Origin: Arthrobacter yangruifuii
GTDB taxonomy: Bacteria; Actinomycetota; Actinomycetes; Actinomycetales; Micrococcaceae
DNA length: 64,000 nt
Reading direction: 5' to 3'
Assembly (NCBI RefSeq): GCF_009192775.1
Contig: NZ_VTFX01000001.1
Span: 62,001 to 126,000 of the forward strand
Below, one piece after another: positions 8,087-17,105 of the stretch. The notes under the pieces were generated by a model, which did not search any database, was not told where the DNA came from, and saw nothing but the letters and a program-made list of their open reading frames with translations. Positions within the stretch are counted from its first letter, which is position 1. Each line of letters begins with the position of its first letter. Both the position numbers and the translations under genes were made by a program.

Positions 8087-9346
8087 GTGAGCGGTGTTGT
8101 CCCGCCTACTGACGAACAGCGCGCCTATGCGCTGCGCCGGATGAAGATGCTGGCCACCGGCCTGCTGATCCTGCTGGCGGTCATTTTCCTCTTCGCCTTC
8201 GCCCTGCAGGACAGATATCCCTGGCTGGAGTACGTCCGCGCCGCCGCAGAGGGCGGCATGGTCGGAGCCCTGGCGGACTGGTTTGCCGTCACTGCCCTGT
8301 TCAAGCATCCGATGGGCATCAAGATTCCGCACACGGCTATCATCCCGGAGAAAAAAGACCAGATCGGTGCGTCCCTGGGCCAGTTCGTGGAGGAGAACTT
8401 CCTGGCGGAGGAGATTATCCGGACCAAGCTCGACTCCATGCAGATCGCCGCCAAGGCAGGCGCGTGGCTGTCCCGCCCCGAGGGCGCCGACCGCGTGGCC
8501 ACCGAAGGCGCGGCGGCAATCCGCGGAGCGCTGCGGGTGCTGGATGACGACGCCGTCCGGGATGTCCTGGAATCCATGTTCCGCCGGCATGTGGTGGATC
8601 CGCAGTGGGGGCCGCCGGCCGGAAGAATGGCCCAGCGGATCTTCGAGGAAGGCCATCACCACCAGCTGGTGAACCTGATTGTGGACAGCTTGACGGACTG
8701 GGTGCTGGCCAACCCGGAAGTGATCGCCCGCCTGGTCACCGAGCGTTCGCCGTCGTGGGTTCCCGCTTTCCTGGATGACCTGGTGGGCGACCGCGTGCAG
8801 GTCCAGGCGGAGCGGTTCCTGATCGATGTGCAGGAGAACCCCAACCACCAGCTGCGGGTGGCGTTGGACAACTACCTCACCGGGGTGGCCCGGGACCTCC
8901 AGGAGGATCCCAAGACCATGGCCAAGGCCGACGCAGTGAAGGAGCAGGTTCTGGATGACCCGCGCGTGCGCGAACTCATGACCTCCACCTGGACCACTAT
9001 CAAGAACGCACTGATGACGGCCGCCGATGATCCGGACAGCGAACTCACCCGCAACTTCAAGTCCGCACTGCAGGACTTCGGGAACCGCCTGATCAACGAG
9101 CCGGACCTGGCGGCCAAGGTGAACGGCTATGTGGCGGATGCCGCGGGGTACCTGGTCCGCACGTACAGCAGGGATATTGCCGGGGTCATCACGGAGACCG
9201 TGGAGCGCTGGGACGCGCAGGAGACGTCCGAGAAGATTGAACTGCAGGTCGGAAAGGACCTGCAGTTCATCCGGATCAACGGCACCGTGGTCGGCTCGCT
9301 GGCCGGGCTGGCGATCTTCAGCGTCGCCACGCTGGTCTTCGGGTAG
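8087..9346 (+). CDS. DUF445 family membrane protein
   Basis: A 419-residue protein with one hydrophobic helix near the N-terminus (about residues 22-42), a long soluble helical region and a second hydrophobic segment at the very C-terminus (GSLAGLAIFSVATLVFG). EGGMVGALADWFAVTALFKHP after the first helix is the hallmark of DUF445 (YheB/YjiN). Function is unknown; some members sit in the cell envelope. The GTG at 8087 is preferred because GAAGGAGG lies seven bases upstream. The frame stays open further upstream but without a good ribosome site. It faces away from the GH15 operon, so the 185-base spacer holds two divergent promoters that I cannot place with confidence. Confidence 0.82.
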   Translation: MSGVVPPTDEQRAYALRRMKMLATGLLILLAVIFLFAFALQDRYPWLEYVRAAAEGGMVGALADWFAVTALFKHPMGIKIPHTAIIPEKKDQIGASLGQFVEENFLAEEIIRTKLDSMQIAAKAGAWLSRPEGADRVATEGAAAIRGALRVLDDDAVRDVLESMFRRHVVDPQWGPPAGRMAQRIFEEGHHHQLVNLIVDSLTDWVLANPEVIARLVTERSPSWVPAFLDDLVGDRVQVQAERFLIDVQENPNHQLRVALDNYLTGVARDLQEDPKTMAKADAVKEQVLDDPRVRELMTSTWTTIKNALMTAADDPDSELTRNFKSALQDFGNRLINEPDLAAKVNGYVADAAGYLVRTYSRDIAGVITETVERWDAQETSEKIELQVGKDLQFIRINGTVVGSLAGLAIFSVATLVFG

Positions 9347-9361
9347 GAGCCCGACACAGGC

Positions 9362-9396
9362 AAAGGCCCGCCGGCTTCACTGCCGGCGGGCCTTTT
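9362..9396 (+). terminator. Terminator after the DUF445 gene
   Basis: A 14-bp perfect stem (AAAGGCCCGCCGGC and its complement) with a six-base loop, followed by TTTT. It lies 15 bases after the stop. The A-tract on the left makes it work in both directions, so it may also stop the EcsC-like gene on the other strand. Confidence 0.88.
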
Positions 9397-9415
9397 CCGT
9401 TTGAGTCCCCGGGTC

Positions 9416-10156
9416 CTAGGCGGATTTCCCGATCTGGTCCAGCTCTCCGGCCAGCTCTCCGGGGATCGACGTCGGAGGTTCACCGAAGGCCGCCCGCGTT
9501 GCCTTGATGACCCCCTTGCCCATGGCATGGTTCCCGATCCCGCCGACGACGGCGCCCACGCCCAGCGGCAGGGCACGTCCCAGCATGGCGGTACCCTGGC
9601 GGGCCACAAAACGCTTCAGGAACTGCCTGCGTATGGAGCCCATCAGTCCCGAGGGCAGGTTGCCCAGACTGCTGCCCCAGGATTTCGCGGCGCCGCGCCC
9701 GGCGAGCTGCTGCATCATCGAGGTACCCTCCTCGCCCAGCATGACGGCCATGACCATGGTCCGGGACTTCTCCGGATCAGCCAGCCGCACTCCGTGCAGC
9801 TCCGCCACCGACTGTGCGTAGAGGGCCGTGGCCTCAAGGAAGCCGACCGTAGCTGCCGCCGACAGGCCCAGGGACGCGACAGTGCCGACGCCCGGAACCA
9901 CGGCAGTGGCGCCGATGGCCGCTCCGCCTCCCGTTACTGCATTGAGATAGTGCCGGTCCAGGACCCGAATCAGTTCGGCCGCGTTGGCGGACGGGTTTTT
10001 GCGCTGCATCCTGCGGATATTGGCCAGGACCAGCGGCCGCTGGACTTCCACGGCGCGCTCAATAGCTTTCACCACCTGCGGCTTGGGCTGGCCGTCCGGG
10101 CCGAAGGTGGCCCGTCCAGCCAGTTTTGCTGCGGGATTGAACTTACGTCGCTTCAC
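9416..10156 (-). CDS. EcsC-like protein
   Basis: A 246-residue protein with a basic N-terminus, a central glycine/alanine-rich hydrophobic pair (AIGATAVVPGVGTVASLGLSA, about residues 80-100, and a later ALPLGVGAVVGGIGNHAMGKG) and helical surroundings. This pattern resembles the EcsC family, whose function is poorly known. The GTG start has AAGGAG eight bases upstream. It is probably monocistronic, since a terminator of the next gene lies upstream. I am fairly sure it is real and less sure of the family name. Confidence 0.65.
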   Translation of the reverse strand: MKRRKFNPAAKLAGRATFGPDGQPKPQVVKAIERAVEVQRPLVLANIRRMQRKNPSANAAELIRVLDRHYLNAVTGGGAAIGATAVVPGVGTVASLGLSAAATVGFLEATALYAQSVAELHGVRLADPEKSRTMVMAVMLGEEGTSMMQQLAGRGAAKSWGSSLGNLPSGLMGSIRRQFLKRFVARQGTAMLGRALPLGVGAVVGGIGNHAMGKGVIKATRAAFGEPPTSIPGELAGELDQIGKSA

Positions 10157-10218
10157 AGGAACTCTCCTTGGGGAAATCCGATGCCCGCTTCAACTCTACG
10201 GGGGCTTGTTAAAGCAAA

Positions 10219-10257
10219 GGGCGGGGTCCGGCGGAAAATTCCGTCGGGCCCCGCCCT
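10219..10257 (-). terminator. Terminator after the GlsB-like gene
   Basis: A stem of about 17 bp with two imperfect pairs (GGGCGGGG at the outer end, GGAA/TTCC near the loop) between the GlsB-like gene and the EcsC-like gene on the minus strand. Confidence 0.65.
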
Positions 10258-10294
10258 CCAAATCACGACGCCGCATCAGCGGCGCCCATGCGCA

Positions 10295-10564
10295 CTAGGC
10301 GCGGTTGCTGCTCTTGCGGGTTACGAAGCCGTAGATCACCAGAACGATGATCGAGCCAACGATGGCCACGAGCCAGGTCTGGATGGACCAGAAGTTCTCG
10401 AGGGGAACATCGAACAGAAGACCGCCGAGCCAGCCGCCCAGGAAGGCGCCGATAACACCAAGAACGAGAGTGGCGATCCAGCCGCCGCCCTGACGACCCG
10501 GAAGGATCATCTTGGCAATTGCACCTGCGATGAGACCAAGAATAAGGAACGCAATGAAACCCAT
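10295..10564 (-). CDS. GlsB/YeaQ/YmgE family stress-response membrane protein
   Basis: An 89-residue protein with three hydrophobic helices separated by short glycine-rich turns: GFIAFLILGLIAGAIAKMILPG, then WIATLVLGVIGAFLGGWLGGL, then a segment ending IVLVIYGFV. This is the standard layout of the transglycosylase-associated/YeaQ family, small inner-membrane proteins induced by stress whose biochemical role is not settled. The ATG has AAGGAG seven bases upstream. The A/T-richer upstream stretch probably carries its own promoter. Confidence 0.88.
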   Translation of the reverse strand: MGFIAFLILGLIAGAIAKMILPGRQGGGWIATLVLGVIGAFLGGWLGGLLFDVPLENFWSIQTWLVAIVGSIIVLVIYGFVTRKSSNRA

Positions 10565-10725
10565 TTGATTCTCCTTGCTGTGTGAGTGACAGTGAAACGC
10601 AGCTTTGTGGGCCGCGCTTTCTTCCAGACTACTTGATAAGCATGCTTAGGCAGTAGTTTCCCCGACAGTTTTCATCCGGCGCCGGGTGTGTTAGTTAGCG
10701 CGGGCGCGCGTTGGGACTCCCCGCG

Positions 10726-11358
10726 CTACGGCGTGTCGGTGGCAAGGTACCGGCGGAGGAACACCTCCACATCGGAGATTTCCCGGGCACCGATCGCATG
10801 CCCCATATCAGAGTACGTCCGCGCGGTGAGTGCGGTGTTTTCCTCCAGCCATTCCTGCGTGTGGGCCACCGCGTCGGCGTTGATGACCAGGTCCCTGCGG
10901 TCCCGGCCCCAGAAGAACGGCACCCTGACCGGCAGCGGTTCCGCGGCGGCCAGGAGATCATTGCGCGGAATCCAACCGGAGAGTCCCACAACAGCCCGGA
11001 AGTCCTGGGGCCGCAGCCGCAGGACAGTGGCGGCCATGGCCATTCCCTGGGAGAACCCTGCCAGCGAGACCCCGGTGAAACCGTATTCGGCCCGCATCCG
11101 GTCCAGCCGGGACAGCAGCAGCAGGGCGGATTCCAGCACCTCGCCGGTGTTGGAGTTCAGCAACGGGTCCAGCAGGAACCACCCGCTGGACCCGCCCACA
11201 TCCAGGGGTCCCCGCATTGCAGCCCCCACGGCGGTGGCCGGCAGTGCGGCGAAGAGCCGCTCCATTGCCCGTTCCCCGGAGCCGTAACCGTGCAGCAGGA
11301 CCACCAGTTCACGTCCCCGCCGCCGGTCTGCGGGCTCGGACCACGTCACGTTTTCCAT
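10726..11358 (-). CDS. Alpha/beta-hydrolase, phospholipase/carboxylesterase family
   Basis: A 210-residue cytoplasmic serine esterase. LVVLLHGYGSGE near residue 20 gives the oxyanion-hole segment, GFSQGMAMA (about residue 104) is the nucleophile elbow, and a late Asp plus the GHAIG histidine complete the catalytic triad. Length and order fit the carboxylesterase/phospholipase (YpfH/EstB) group, acting on short acyl esters. The ATG of MENVTWSEP is used; the frame is open for 62 more codons upstream but those read as unstructured Arg/Pro-rich sequence. It is monocistronic and divergent from the fructose operon. Confidence 0.82.
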   Translation of the reverse strand: MENVTWSEPADRRRGRELVVLLHGYGSGERAMERLFAALPATAVGAAMRGPLDVGGSSGWFLLDPLLNSNTGEVLESALLLLSRLDRMRAEYGFTGVSLAGFSQGMAMAATVLRLRPQDFRAVVGLSGWIPRNDLLAAAEPLPVRVPFFWGRDRRDLVINADAVAHTQEWLEENTALTARTYSDMGHAIGAREISDVEVFLRRYLATDTP

Positions 11359-11603
11359 CGGTTCAGCGTAGCGGTGCCTGCCGTTTGCTGGCTCCCGGGG
11401 CCGGGCCGCCCGGCGCCCATTGCCACGGGCACGGCACCAAAAGTAAAGTCGCATCAGCGCATAAACAGTGGCTTCCGCCACAGAACGCGGGTGTGCATGT
11501 ATCCGAGCAGAAGCCACCAAGAGGACCGGGAACCGCACCGTCAAGCTGTTCCAACCCCAAGACCGGCCGGTCCCGACGGGCCCGGCCTGGACGGATCCCT
11601 TTT

Positions 11604-12662
11604 ATGATTCTCACTCTCACTGCTAATCCCAGCCTTGACCGCACCGTTTCGCTTCCCGGCAGGCTCGAGCGCGGTGCCGTGCAACGGGCCGTGGCCGCCG
11701 GGGAAGAACCCGGCGGCAAGGGCGTGAACGTATCCCGGGCACTCACTGTCTCCGGCGTCCGGTCGATGGCCGTCCTTCCAGGCGCTGACTCGGATCCGGT
11801 CATGGCCGGACTGCGGCTTGCCGGAGTCCAGTATCTGAACCTTCCCATTGAGGCACCGCTGCGCAGCAACATCACGCTCACCGAGCCGGACGGCACCACC
11901 ACCAAGGTCAATGCGCCCGGTCCGGCGCTGAAGCCGGTGGAGCAGGAAGCCCTGATCACTCTGTTGGTGGGAGCCTGCACCGCGGCCGGTGCAGGCTCCG
12001 TGTCCTGGCTGGTGCTGGCCGGATCCCTGCCTCCCGAGGTGCCGCCGGACTTTTATGCTTCCGTGGCGCATGCCGTGAGGGATCGGCTCGGGGATCAAGC
12101 TCCGCGCATAGCCATCGATTCCTCCGGCCCGCCCCTGATGGGGGCCCTGCTGCACGGAGCGGCGCCGGACCTGCTCAAGCCCAACGCCGAGGAACTCTCC
12201 GAGGCCGCGGGGTTCTCCTCCGAAGAGGCACTCGAAGCGGATCCGCTCCTGGCGGCACGCGCTGCGGGGATGCTGATTGAGCGTGGCGTAGGGGCGGTCC
12301 TGGCCACACTGGGCGCCAAGGGAGCACTCCTGGTCAGCGCCCGGGGAAGCTGGTTGGCCACCCGCCCGCCGGTGCAGGCCCGGTCGACGGTGGGCGCCGG
12401 GGATTCAGCCCTGGCCGGATATCTCCTGGCCGAGGTTGCCGGGGGAGCGCCGCCGGATTGCCTGCGTCAGGCAGTGGCCCACGGGGCCGCTGCGGCCTCC
12501 CTGCCGGGGACCACTGTTCCCGCCGTGGCGGCAACCGATCCCGGAGCGGTAACCATCACTCCGCTTGGCGGACCAGGCGGCACAGACAGCACCACGCCCG
12601 GCACTGCGGCGGCCGGAAGTGCCGCCCCTGCGCCGTCCCTGTCATCGAAGGAGGAAAGCTGA
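11604..12662 (+). CDS. fruK: 1-phosphofructokinase
   Basis: Phosphorylates fructose 1-phosphate, the product of the neighbouring PTS permease, to fructose 1,6-bisphosphate with ATP. PfkB/ribokinase fold: TANPSLDRTV at residues 6-15, the substrate-binding GGKGVNVSRAL at 37-47, the AGSLPP motif about 139-144 and the ATP-site TVGAGDSALAG at 262-272 with Asp267 as catalytic base. At 352 residues it is about 30 longer than usual; the extra is a Thr/Ala/Ser-rich tail after residue 323. The ATG has no good Shine-Dalgarno. Its TGA overlaps the fruA ATG by one base. No fruR is adjacent; the 245-base upstream region holds no regulator gene. Confidence 0.92.
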   Translation: MILTLTANPSLDRTVSLPGRLERGAVQRAVAAGEEPGGKGVNVSRALTVSGVRSMAVLPGADSDPVMAGLRLAGVQYLNLPIEAPLRSNITLTEPDGTTTKVNAPGPALKPVEQEALITLLVGACTAAGAGSVSWLVLAGSLPPEVPPDFYASVAHAVRDRLGDQAPRIAIDSSGPPLMGALLHGAAPDLLKPNAEELSEAAGFSSEEALEADPLLAARAAGMLIERGVGAVLATLGAKGALLVSARGSWLATRPPVQARSTVGAGDSALAGYLLAEVAGGAPPDCLRQAVAHGAAAASLPGTTVPAVAATDPGAVTITPLGGPGGTDSTTPGTAAAGSAAPAPSLSSKEES

Positions 12663-14842
12663 TGTCGGACCTCATCACGCCGGATCTTGTCACGCTGGAC
12701 AAGGATCTCGGTACGGACAAAAGCGCGGTTATCGGCCATTTGGCCCGGAGAGTGGTGGGCGCCGGCCGGGCAACCAGCTACGAGGACCTCTACGCAGACG
12801 CCATGGCGCGCGAGTCGAAGACCGCCACCGGAGTGCCGGGCGGCATTGCGATTCCGCACTGCCGGTCCGCGGCCGTCACCCGGCCCACGCTGGCCATGGC
12901 CCGGATCCGGCCGGGCGTGGACTGGGGCGCCAAGGACGGGCCGGCGGATATTGTCTTCTTCATTGCCGCTCCGGAGGGTGCGGACCAGGAGCATCTCCAG
13001 CTGCTTGCCAAGCTGGCCCGGTCCCTCATCCGCAAGGACTTCACCGCGTCCCTGCGCTCAGCGGATACCCCCGAGCAGATCGTGGAACTCGTTGATGGCG
13101 CCCTCGGGCTCGGCCCGGCACCGGCAGGTGCGGGGACGGGAAGCTCCGGGGCAGCAGGGCCGGCCACCGGCGCCACAGCGGCTGGTGCTACTGCGGCTGG
13201 TGCTACCGCCGCCGGATCCGCGGCCGGTTTCGAAGGCGGCCGCGGGCCGGAGGGTACGGACGACGGCGGACACGGAGCCAATGCTCCCGCCTCCGCGGGA
13301 GGCACCGGGGCCACCGAGACAGACACATCCAGGTCCCGCCACATTGTTGCCGTCACCGCCTGCCCCACCGGCATTGCGCACACCTACATGGCGGCGGATT
13401 CCCTGGCCGCAGCTGCAGCCGAACGCGGTGTTGACCTGCAGGTGGAAACGCAGGGATCAGCCAAATCCACCCCGCTGGACCCCTCGGTGATCCAAAATGC
13501 GGAGGCGGTGATTTTCGCCGTCGACGTCGATGTCCGGGACAAGGGCCGCTTCGCGGGGAAACCCCTGATCAGCGGGCCGGTGAAACGCGGGATCGACGAG
13601 CCTGGCGTCATGATCGACGAGGCCCTCCGGGCGGCCAAGGACCCCAACGCCCGCCGCGTGTCCGGCGGCTCAGGCGGTGGAGAGAATGAAGGTGGCGGCT
13701 CCGCCTCCGGCGGGGAAGGCTTCGGCGGACAGCTCAAACGCGCGCTGCTGACCGGTGTCAGCTACATGATTCCATTTGTGGCCGGCGGAGGCCTGCTGAT
13801 TGCCCTCGGGTTCCTGCTGGGCGGTTATGAGCTCTCGCTGTCGGTTGACGACGTGGCTAACGGCGACCGGATGCTGGACGGAACATCGGTCCTGAATCCG
13901 CCGCCCGAGGGATTCGTCGCTTATCTGGGTGCCGTGTTCTGGAAGATCGGCAACCTTTCCCTGGCTTTCCTGGTGCCGGCCCTCGCCGGGTACATTGCGT
14001 ATGCCCTGGCGGACCGCCCGGGCATCGCACCGGGCTTTACCGCGGGTTCCGTGGCGGTGTTCATGGACGCCGGCTTCATCGGCGGCATCATTGGCGGCCT
14101 GCTGGCCGGTTACGCTGCCCGGTGGATCGGTTCCTGGAACGTACCGTCGTGGATGCGCGGGCTGATGCCGGTGGTCATCATCCCCCTCCTGGCCTCCATC
14201 ATCGCCTCCGGGCTGATGATACTGGTGGCGGGCGGGCCCATTGCCGCCCTGACCCTGGCACTGAACAACTGGCTCACCGGCCTCACCGGAGTGGCAGCCA
14301 TCGGATTGGGAGTCATCCTCGGCCTGATGATGGGCGCGGATCTGGGCGGCCCCATCAACAAGGTGGCGTACGCGTTTGCCGTCGCGGGCCTCGGCGAAGG
14401 CACCTTCGAAAACCAGGTGCCGTGGGAGATCATGGCAGCCGTCATGGCCGCCGGTATGGTCCCGCCGCTTGGCATGGCCTTTGCGTCCACGGTGCTGGCA
14501 AAGAACCAGTTCAGCATGGCCCTGCGCGAGAACGGAAAGGCGGCGTGGCTGCTGGGTGCCGCCTTCATCTCGGAGGGCGCCATCCCGTTTGCCGCCGCCG
14601 ACTTCTTCCGGGTGATTCCCTCCACCATGCTGGGCGGCGCCGTTGCCGGTGCCATCTGCCTGGGAACCGGGGTAACCTCGCAGGCACCGCACGGAGGAAT
14701 CTTCGTCTTCTTCGCCATCGGAAACCTCCTGATGTTCATTGTGGCCATCCTGGCGGGGGCAGCAGTTACCGGCTTCGTCTACGTGGCCCTGAAACGCTAT
14801 GTGAAGCCGCGGAAAAAAGTGGAGGAACCAGCTATTGCGTGA
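12662..14842 (+). CDS. fruA: PTS fructose transporter subunit IIABC
   Basis: A 726-residue inner-membrane permease that imports and phosphorylates fructose. EIIA spans residues 1-150 with the phospho-histidine in GIAIPHCRS (His66). EIIB lies about 226-325 with the phospho-cysteine in VTACPTGIAHTYMAAD (Cys233). EIIC fills about 360-715 with roughly nine membrane segments. EIIA and EIIB are joined by an Ala/Gly/Thr-rich linker (about 150-225) that contains a perfect 15-bp DNA repeat. AGGAGG seven bases before the ATG sets the start, overlapping the fruK stop as TGATG. It receives phosphate from PtsH encoded two genes downstream. Confidence 0.95.
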   Translation: MSDLITPDLVTLDKDLGTDKSAVIGHLARRVVGAGRATSYEDLYADAMARESKTATGVPGGIAIPHCRSAAVTRPTLAMARIRPGVDWGAKDGPADIVFFIAAPEGADQEHLQLLAKLARSLIRKDFTASLRSADTPEQIVELVDGALGLGPAPAGAGTGSSGAAGPATGATAAGATAAGATAAGSAAGFEGGRGPEGTDDGGHGANAPASAGGTGATETDTSRSRHIVAVTACPTGIAHTYMAADSLAAAAAERGVDLQVETQGSAKSTPLDPSVIQNAEAVIFAVDVDVRDKGRFAGKPLISGPVKRGIDEPGVMIDEALRAAKDPNARRVSGGSGGGENEGGGSASGGEGFGGQLKRALLTGVSYMIPFVAGGGLLIALGFLLGGYELSLSVDDVANGDRMLDGTSVLNPPPEGFVAYLGAVFWKIGNLSLAFLVPALAGYIAYALADRPGIAPGFTAGSVAVFMDAGFIGGIIGGLLAGYAARWIGSWNVPSWMRGLMPVVIIPLLASIIASGLMILVAGGPIAALTLALNNWLTGLTGVAAIGLGVILGLMMGADLGGPINKVAYAFAVAGLGEGTFENQVPWEIMAAVMAAGMVPPLGMAFASTVLAKNQFSMALRENGKAAWLLGAAFISEGAIPFAAADFFRVIPSTMLGGAVAGAICLGTGVTSQAPHGGIFVFFAIGNLLMFIVAILAGAAVTGFVYVALKRYVKPRKKVEEPAIA
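13178..13207 (+). repeat. 15-bp tandem repeat inside the fruA linker
   Basis: GCGGCTGGTGCTAC plus one base occurs twice in direct succession, in frame, encoding AAGAT AAGAT. Degenerate copies on both sides extend the protein repeat to four units (ATGAT, AAGAT, AAGAT, AAGSA). Changes in copy number would alter only the spacing between EIIA and EIIB. Confidence 0.8.
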
Positions 14843-14870
14843 GCCCACGTTGACGAAGAGGAAGGCTTAG

Positions 14871-16574
14871 ATGATGCGGACCATCCAGGGAATCGGAGTC
14901 AGTGCCGGCCGGGTACTAGGCCCCTCGCGCCGGATGCCTCCCCCCGTGCCCGAGCCCGACCCCGAGGCGAAACCGGCCCCGGGCAGCACCGTGGACGGGG
15001 AGAAGGCCCGGCTCAAGGATGCCGCTGAGGCAGTGCGGGAGGATTTGAAGCACCGGGCGGAAACTGCTTCGGGAGACGCGAAAGCGGTGCTGGATGCGAC
15101 GGCCATGATGGCATCCGATCCGATGTTGCTCAAAGCGGCGGGCAAACACATCAACGCAGGCATGTCCACGGACCGCGCCATCTGGGAGGCGGGCATGGAG
15201 GTTGCGGCCATGCTCCAAAGCCTGGGCGGTTACATGGCGGAACGGACCCAGGACGTACTTGATGTCCGTGCCCGGATTGTGGCAGAGCTCAACGGACTGC
15301 CGGCACCGGGAATTCCGGCGTCCGATGTTCCTTTCATCCTCACCGCCGTGGAGCTGGCACCCGCAGACACCGCAACACTGGACCCGGCCATGGTGATCGG
15401 GCTGGTCACCAGCGAGGGCGGCCCGCAGTCCCACACCGCCATCCTCGCCCGTTCCCTGGGCCTGCCCGCGGTGGTGGGGGCGCCCGGTGCGGACGAGGTG
15501 CCCGACGGGGCCGAAATCTATCTGGACGGCGCTTCCGGCACCGTGGTGGTGGAACCCGGCAGCGGGGAACGCGACGCGGCGAACAAGTATGCCGCCCGCT
15601 CCTCCCTCCCGGCGTTCAACGGATCCGGGGCAACCTCCGACGGACACCATGTCCCGCTGCTGGCCAATGTTGGCTCCGGAAAGGATGCCCGGGCCGCGGC
15701 GGAAGCCGGGGCGGAGGGAATCGGCCTGCTCCGCACGGAGTTCTGTTTCCTCGGCCGGGACACGGAACCCACCATTGAGGAACAGGTAGCCGCCTACGGT
15801 GCCGTCTTCGAAGCATTTCCGGGCCGGAAAGTGGTGATCCGGACCCTCGACGCCGGCGCGGACAAGCCGTTGCCGTTCCTGACGGATGCCACGGAGCCCA
15901 ATCCGGCACTGGGCGTCCGCGGGTTCCGGACGGACCGTACCTCCCCCGGTGTCCTCGCCCGCCAGCTGGAGGCCATCGCCGCGGCGGCCGGCGCCCACAC
16001 CGCCGACGTCTGGGTGATGGCACCCATGATTTCCACGGCCGAGGAAGCGGCTGATTTTGCCGTCATGTGCGCCGGGGCCGGGCTTGGCATGCCCGGAGTA
16101 ATGGTGGAGGTGCCGGCCGCGGCGATCATGTCCGAAGCCGTCCTGTCCCGGGTGCGGTTCGCCAGCCTGGGGACAAATGACCTCACGCAGTACACCATGG
16201 CTTCGGACCGGCAGCTGGGTTCGCTGGCGTCCCTGAACGACCCGTGGCAACCGGCGGTGCTGCAGCTGATTTCCGCCACCGTTGCCGGCGCTGCACGCGC
16301 CACGGCTCTGGAGCCGGCCTCCGGCGCCCGGACGGTGGGGGTCTGCGGTGAGGCCGCTGCGGACCCCGCACTCGCCGTCGTTCTCGCCGGGATGGGCGTC
16401 AATACGCTGTCCATGACTCCCCGGGCGCTCTCCGGCGTCGGCGCCGTCCTGGAATCCGTGACCCTGGAACAGGCGAAGGAGCTGGCCTCAAGGGCACTGG
16501 CGGCGCACACTGCCGCTGAAGCACGGACCATTGTCCGCAGCCGCCTTCCCATCCTTGAACAACTCGGCCTGTGA
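14871..16574 (+). CDS. ptsI: Phosphoenolpyruvate-protein phosphotransferase (Enzyme I)
   Basis: Takes phosphate from PEP and passes it to HPr, first step of all PTS transport. The 567 residues match the family. The N-terminal HPr-binding domain contains the phospho-histidine in EGGPQSHTAILARS (His188). The C-terminal TIM barrel carries LLRTEFCFLGRD, the GTNDLTQYT stretch and the VCGEAAADP active-site cysteine. The N-terminus is slightly unusual in having a proline-rich insert (residues 19-37). GAGGAAGG before the ATG-ATG pair leaves either methionine possible as start. It lies 28 bases after fruA and 52 before ptsH, so one operon is likely. Confidence 0.95.
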   Translation: MMRTIQGIGVSAGRVLGPSRRMPPPVPEPDPEAKPAPGSTVDGEKARLKDAAEAVREDLKHRAETASGDAKAVLDATAMMASDPMLLKAAGKHINAGMSTDRAIWEAGMEVAAMLQSLGGYMAERTQDVLDVRARIVAELNGLPAPGIPASDVPFILTAVELAPADTATLDPAMVIGLVTSEGGPQSHTAILARSLGLPAVVGAPGADEVPDGAEIYLDGASGTVVVEPGSGERDAANKYAARSSLPAFNGSGATSDGHHVPLLANVGSGKDARAAAEAGAEGIGLLRTEFCFLGRDTEPTIEEQVAAYGAVFEAFPGRKVVIRTLDAGADKPLPFLTDATEPNPALGVRGFRTDRTSPGVLARQLEAIAAAAGAHTADVWVMAPMISTAEEAADFAVMCAGAGLGMPGVMVEVPAAAIMSEAVLSRVRFASLGTNDLTQYTMASDRQLGSLASLNDPWQPAVLQLISATVAGAARATALEPASGARTVGVCGEAAADPALAVVLAGMGVNTLSMTPRALSGVGAVLESVTLEQAKELASRALAAHTAAEARTIVRSRLPILEQLGL

Positions 16575-16626
16575 CCGAAGGCGGCCGGGACGAATCCAGC
16601 AGAGCTACCCATGGAAGGAAACGAAA

Positions 16627-16905
16627 ATGGCAGAACGCAAAGCCACAGTGGCCAGTCGGGTTGGACTCCATGCCCGGCCGGCATCGATCTTCGCTGAAGC
16701 GGCGGCGGCCCAGCCGGTTGAGGTGACCATAGCGAAGGAAGGGGAACCGGCAGAGGAAGCGATGGATGCCTCCAGCATGCTTTCCCTCATGAGTCTCGGC
16801 GCGTCACACGGAGATGTAGTGGTTCTGCGTTCGGACGACGAGGGTGCCGACACTGCGTTGGAAGAACTGGCGAAGATCCTCGAAACGGACCTTGACGCCA
16901 CCTAG
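16627..16905 (+). CDS. ptsH: HPr phosphocarrier protein
   Basis: A 92-residue cytoplasmic phosphocarrier between Enzyme I and sugar-specific EIIA domains. SRVGLHARPAS places the phospho-histidine at His15. The regulatory-serine region reads DASSMLSLMSLG (Ser49/Ser50), though actinobacteria usually lack HPr kinase. GGAAGGAAACGAA upstream gives a good start. It should serve FruA and, by inference, the DhaM of the dihydroxyacetone system 17 kb away. Confidence 0.95.
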   Translation: MAERKATVASRVGLHARPASIFAEAAAAQPVEVTIAKEGEPAEEAMDASSMLSLMSLGASHGDVVVLRSDDEGADTALEELAKILETDLDAT

Positions 16906-16918
16906 CCACGGCCAGCGG

Positions 16919-16954
16919 AGCCGGGCATTCATCCGTCCGCTGAATGCCCCGGCT
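16919..16954 (+). terminator. Hairpin after ptsH
   Basis: Arms AGCCGGGCATTCA and TGAATGCCCCGGCT pair with one bulged base around a nine-base loop, 14 bases after the ptsH stop. There is no T-tract, so this is a weak terminator or a 3-prime stabilising hairpin that works together with the next one. Confidence 0.55.
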
Positions 16955-16980
16955 ACGGGCTGGAATGACAAATGGAAATG

Positions 16981-17011
16981 ACGAAGCCAACGGCAATGCC
17001 GTTGGCTTCGT
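16981..17011. terminator. Near-perfect palindrome between convergent genes (bidirectional terminator)
   Basis: ACGAAGCCAACGGCA, one base, then its exact complement: a 15-bp arm palindrome followed by TTGT. It lies between ptsH and the oppositely oriented membrane-protein gene and can terminate both. Confidence 0.75.
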
Positions 17012-17105
17012 TGTAGCATCACGCTGACCCCCCACAGGCAGCGGATGCTACATATTCATTATTCTGGCACACGCGCATGAAAATGTGAACAAATTTACCG
17101 AATCG

